A stretch of 10,044 nt of DNA from NCBI GenBank assembly GCA_003024985.2, contig PXIH01S0050966.1, one strand, 5' to 3'. Source of the stretch: Euperipatoides rowelli (taxonomy: Eukaryota; Onychophora; Udeonychophora; Euonychophora; Peripatopsidae). A program made the translations under genes and the position numbers. Below are positions 8,106-10,044 of this stretch, one piece after another (the stretch's first letter is position 1; each line of letters starts with the position of its first letter). Under the pieces are notes generated by a model. The model did not search any database. It was not told the origin of the DNA and was given only the letters and a program-made list of their open reading frames with translations.

Positions 8106-8424
8106 CCGTAAATTAACTTTAAAATTAAATAACTGTCTAATCAAAGAATCAGTCATTTCAAATAAAGGAGTTCCCCAAGGCTCTGTACTGGCTGGAATCC
8201 TTTTCAACATTTTTGTTAATGATTTACTGATAGATGAAAAATGCCATTTAAAGTATATTGGCTATCTGTCTGTCATATGCCCTATTAACAAAAGCGATCT
8301 TTCTTTACCTCAAGTGGTTGCTGATAAACTTCAATCTCAATCTTCGAAAATCAATCTTCCCCTTAATCCTGCAAAATTCACATTATTATTCACAGCTTCT
8401 CTAAAGTTAAACCACACCCAATAG
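8086..8424 (+). pseudogene. RT palm (motifs B and C) of block A, catalytic box lost
   Basis: After another small frame change, GVPQGSVLAGILFNIFVNDLL (motif B, from 8167) is well preserved. It is followed by LKYIGYLSV, where YIGY (8254-8265) replaces the Tyr-x-Asp-Asp catalytic box. Block B retains YVDD at the same place, so both aspartates were lost in A. LNLPLNPAKFTLL-type sequence follows. The frame ends at a stop at 8422-8424, with the homologous frame continuing one step over. Confidence 0.88.
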
Positions 8425-8960
8425 TTAAAATATATGATAACATTGTTGAGGAGGTGACTAGTGTCAAAATTCTTGGAGTATTAATTCAACAAAATTTAAA
8501 ATAGGAAGAAAATACCTCCTATATTATCAAAAAAGCTAATAAAAATTTCTTTCTCCTATACAGATTAAAGAAATTGGGTCTGGATAATAAATCCCTACTT
8601 AATCTTTATTGTGTTTATATTCGGTCATGCATAGAATATTGCGCCCGGTTTGGAACAATTCTTTAACTAAATACCAATCACAAGATATTGAACCCTTGTC
8701 CAGTGTCCAAAGAAGAGCTCTTCGTATATTTATGGAAAATCGAATTTTAATTATGAATAAACTCTCAATTCTTTAGGCCTAGTTTCCTTAAGGGAGCAAG
8801 AGATATCCTAACAATGAAGGCAGCTAAATCTTTCTTTTCGGTATTTCCAGCTCTACTACTACTAGAAATAGTAGTAAATACATTCAGCCCTGGTGCAGAA
8901 CAAATATGTTCAAAAATTCTCCACTCAACTCTATGATTAAATCTATGAACTTATTTCCAT
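8410..8960 (+). pseudogene. Thumb and C-terminal domain of block A
   Basis: The homologous frame reads PHPIVKIYDNIVEEVTSVKI, then LGVLIQQNLK and a stop, then KKANKNFFLLYRLKKLGLDN and LYCVYIRSCIEYC. A one-base change at about 8641-8645 restores PVWNNSLTKYQSQDIE, followed by SVQRRALRIF. Later, WCRTNMFKNSPLNSMIKSMN (from about 8892) matches RCRTNRYYTSPIVNMLKSLN of block B, the conserved end of the family's protein. A hairpin with 8-bp arms (8857-8864 and 8869-8876) and a GAAA loop lies within it. Confidence 0.82.
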
Positions 8961-9062
8961 AAAAATTGATGATATTTAAATTTTAATTCTTTTCTTTTAA
9001 TTTATATTACTTTCTTTGAAATATTGTAATAGTTCCTACATCCGATTCTAAGGGCTAAGGAT
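8961..9062 (+). other. 3' UTR of block A with shared terminal motif
   Basis: This is AT-rich untranslated tail. Positions 9024-9043 read TTGTAATAGTTCCTACATCC, followed by GGCTAAGG at 9053-9060. The same two pieces, in the same order and at similar spacing, end block B. In non-LTR elements the 3' end of the RNA is often what the RT recognises, so such a motif is expected to be kept. No poly(A) tail or clear microsatellite follows. Confidence 0.75.
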
Positions 9063-9116
9063 CTAGTTTAATTGTTTTCTCTTACTTATTGTTCTATTTA
9101 TTCTAATTTGAATATG

Positions 9117-9515
9117 CTTAAACTTAAAGGTGCGGTCTTGGCTGGAATTCATTTTGTCATATTGGTGAATGATATCCTTATTGAAGAAAATCACTGTTTA
9201 AAATATGTTGATGACCTAACTGTTTCTTGTTCAATTGAAAATGATCTCTCCCTACCTCAACATATTGCTGATCTTCTCTTGTATCAATCAGCTAAAACAT
9301 GTCTTAATCTTAGTATAAATAAATGTCATGTTCTCATCCATAGCTTCCTTAAAAACAACCCTAACCCTGTGATTCATCTTAACAATATGATAATTCAGGA
9401 AGTAAAGTGTGCTAAAATTATGGGTATATGTGTTCAGGACAATCTAAAATGGGACACCAACACTATTGCAATTCTAAAATCTGTAAACAAAAAATGTTAT
9501 TTTTATATAGATTGA
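9117..9515 (+). pseudogene. RT palm of block B with intact YVDD
   Basis: The frame is open from before 9072 (where only a TTG could start) to a stop at 9513-9515. Family sequence begins only near 9117. AVLAGIHFVILVNDILIEEN is motif B and what follows it. LKYVDDLTVSCSIENDLSL has the YVDD catalytic box at 9204-9215. AKIMGICVQDNLKWDTN (from about 9411) matches the thumb-side block. The right end passes into a frame change near 9495-9510. The Gly-Val-Pro-Gln-Gly loop before motif B and everything upstream are absent, so no working enzyme is encoded. Confidence 0.87.
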
Positions 9516-9647
9516 AAAGGCTTGGCCTTGAACATCAAACCCTACTTCATGTTTACTTTGTTTATATACGCTCACTCATGTGTTGGATAATGTTTCCCAG
9601 TATGGTCCTCTTACCAAGATGCAGATCCAAGCATTGGAAATAATTAA
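9490..9647 (+). pseudogene. Thumb region of block B, frame-broken
   Basis: In the next frame, LFLYRLKRLGLEHQTLLHVY and FVYIRSL match LLYRLKKLGLDNKSLLNLY and CVYIRSC of block A. A further change near 9580-9595 gives VSQYGPLTKMQIQALEIIKK, which corresponds to PVWNNSLTKYQSQDIE in A. Two small indels within about 100 bases show decay after insertion. Confidence 0.8.
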
Positions 9648-9950
9648 AAAAAGAGCTTTAAAAGTGATACTGAGTCTAACTATACTTGCTACAAAGATTC
9701 ACTATATCTCCTAAATATTACTTCCCGTCATGACAGAAGAAGGACATTGACGCTAAAGTTTGCTCAAATTTTTTTTAATACTTTTCCTAACCTACTCAAA
9801 AATCAACGACAAGAGATAGGTAGAACCTACAGAAACATGAACCGTTACCTACTGCCTAGATGTAGAACAAATAGATACTATACATCTCCAATTGTAAATA
9901 TGTTAAAATCTTTGAATTCTAATATTATTAATTCTAATATCCCTATTTAA
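9648..9950 (+). pseudogene. C-terminal domain of block B, ends at natural stop
   Basis: One frame is open for 100 codons from after a stop at 9645-9647 to the stop at 9948-9950. It reads YKDSLYLLNITSRHDRRRTL, then LKFAQIFFNTFPNLL, then LLPRCRTNRYYTSPIVNMLK, and ends at NSNIPI. The Arg-rich HDRRR segment followed by LKFA and the PRCRTNRY motif are typical of the C-terminus of CR1/L2-like proteins. The stop is close to where the family's protein appears to end, and the 3' UTR motif follows about 50 bases later. A TTG at 9747 is not a real start. Confidence 0.83.
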
Positions 9951-10044
9951 CTTATCCATTCATTGTTATCTCCTATATTTATATTAATTTTTTTCTCTCT
10001 TTGTAATAGCTCCTACATCCTTTGTTGGCTAAGGTGTTACATTT
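9951..10044 (+). other. 3' UTR of block B with shared terminal motif
   Basis: This T-rich tail contains TTGTAATAGCTCCTACATCC (10001-10020) followed by GGCTAAGG (10027-10034). It differs from the block A motif at one base in the first 20. The window ends 10 bases later, so the end of the element and any target-site duplication cannot be judged. Confidence 0.75.

Larger units (their letters stand above)
5860..9116 (+). mobile_element. Block A: near full-length CR1/L2-like LINE, degenerate
   Basis: This is the most complete retrotransposon in the window. In order it holds a 5' segment with one unassigned frame, an APE-type endonuclease (6348-6970), a linker (to about 7400), the RT (7567-8420), a C-terminal domain (to about 8960) and a 3' UTR ending near 9060. 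An element like this copies its RNA at a nick made by its endonuclease. The frame is broken by several indels and stops, and the RT catalytic box is lost, so the copy is inactive. The C-terminal CRTN motif and the 3' UTR motif are shared with block B. The left and right edges are inferred from where C and B break off; I saw no convincing target-site duplication. CR1/L2-group assignment is from remembered motifs, and the clade within it is unresolved. Confidence 0.85.
9117..10044 (+). mobile_element. Block B: CR1/L2-like LINE, 3' part of a split copy
   Basis: This block carries the RT from motif B onward, the whole C-terminal domain and the 3' UTR, and runs to the window's end. Similarity to the family begins abruptly at about 9117-9126 (LKGAVLAGI, matching PQGSVLAGI of A). 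Sequence just upstream does not match the preceding part of the RT. Because block C stops at the same place in the RT, I read B as the 3' remainder of C. The alternative is an independent 5'-truncated insertion. Confidence 0.85.

Noticed and set aside
6975-8210. Minus-strand frames opposite block A
   Set aside because: The plus strand encodes recognisable endonuclease, linker and RT in this interval; the opposite frames show no similarity.
5840-9135. Target-site duplication flanking block A
   Set aside because: Aligning the C and B breakpoints gives only scattered identities over about 15 bases, no better than chance after decay.
1-10044. CRISPR array, bacterial operon, tRNA or rRNA gene
   Set aside because: No regularly spaced repeats, no ribosome-binding sites or tightly packed genes, and no cloverleaf or rRNA-like conserved sequence was seen; the content is that of an animal repeat-rich region.

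Overview
This window looks like AT-rich intergenic DNA from an animal genome, most likely an invertebrate; the exact lineage cannot be fixed from the sequence. It has no bacterial gene layout (no ribosome-binding sites, operons or long intact reading frames), no recognisable host exon and no RNA gene. A single undetermined base (n) at 3700 marks it as draft assembly. Nearly everything identifiable is decayed non-LTR retrotransposon (LINE) sequence, all on the + strand.

Layout. (1) 1-840: AT-rich, nothing recognised. (2) About 844-2480: an old, 5'-truncated RTE-clade-like LINE. It keeps the linker, the reverse transcriptase (RT) core and the C-terminal zinc-knuckle-like region, but the reading frame is broken many times. 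(3) About 2540-3890: gene-less, with a purine-rich + strand between about 2620 and 3040. (4) 3890-4280: a compact, less AT-rich island with four perfect hairpins and a tandem 12-bp motif resembling a YY1 site; probably an unclassified interspersed repeat. (5) 4281-4940: AT-rich, nothing recognised. (6) 4945-10044: copies of a CR1/L2-like LINE family, in three blocks called C (4945-5858), A (about 5860-9116) and B (about 9117-10044).

The most informative reading concerns these three blocks. C runs from the endonuclease-RT linker to the start of RT motif B and stops. B starts at that same place in the RT and runs to the 3' end. A, which carries endonuclease, linker, RT, C-terminal domain and 3' UTR, lies exactly between them. 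The simplest explanation is a nested insertion: an older 5'-truncated copy (C plus B) was split inside its RT gene by a later, nearly full-length relative (A). A and B share a C-terminal Cys-Arg-Thr-Asn motif and a 3'-terminal UTR motif, which confirms that they belong to one family.

All copies are dead: frames are broken in each, A has lost the two RT catalytic aspartates (YIGY instead of YVDD), and the RTE copy has FIDN where FADD is usual. I found no convincing new gene system. The items most worth checking are the nested insertion, the hairpin island, and an unassigned reading frame at the 5' end of A.
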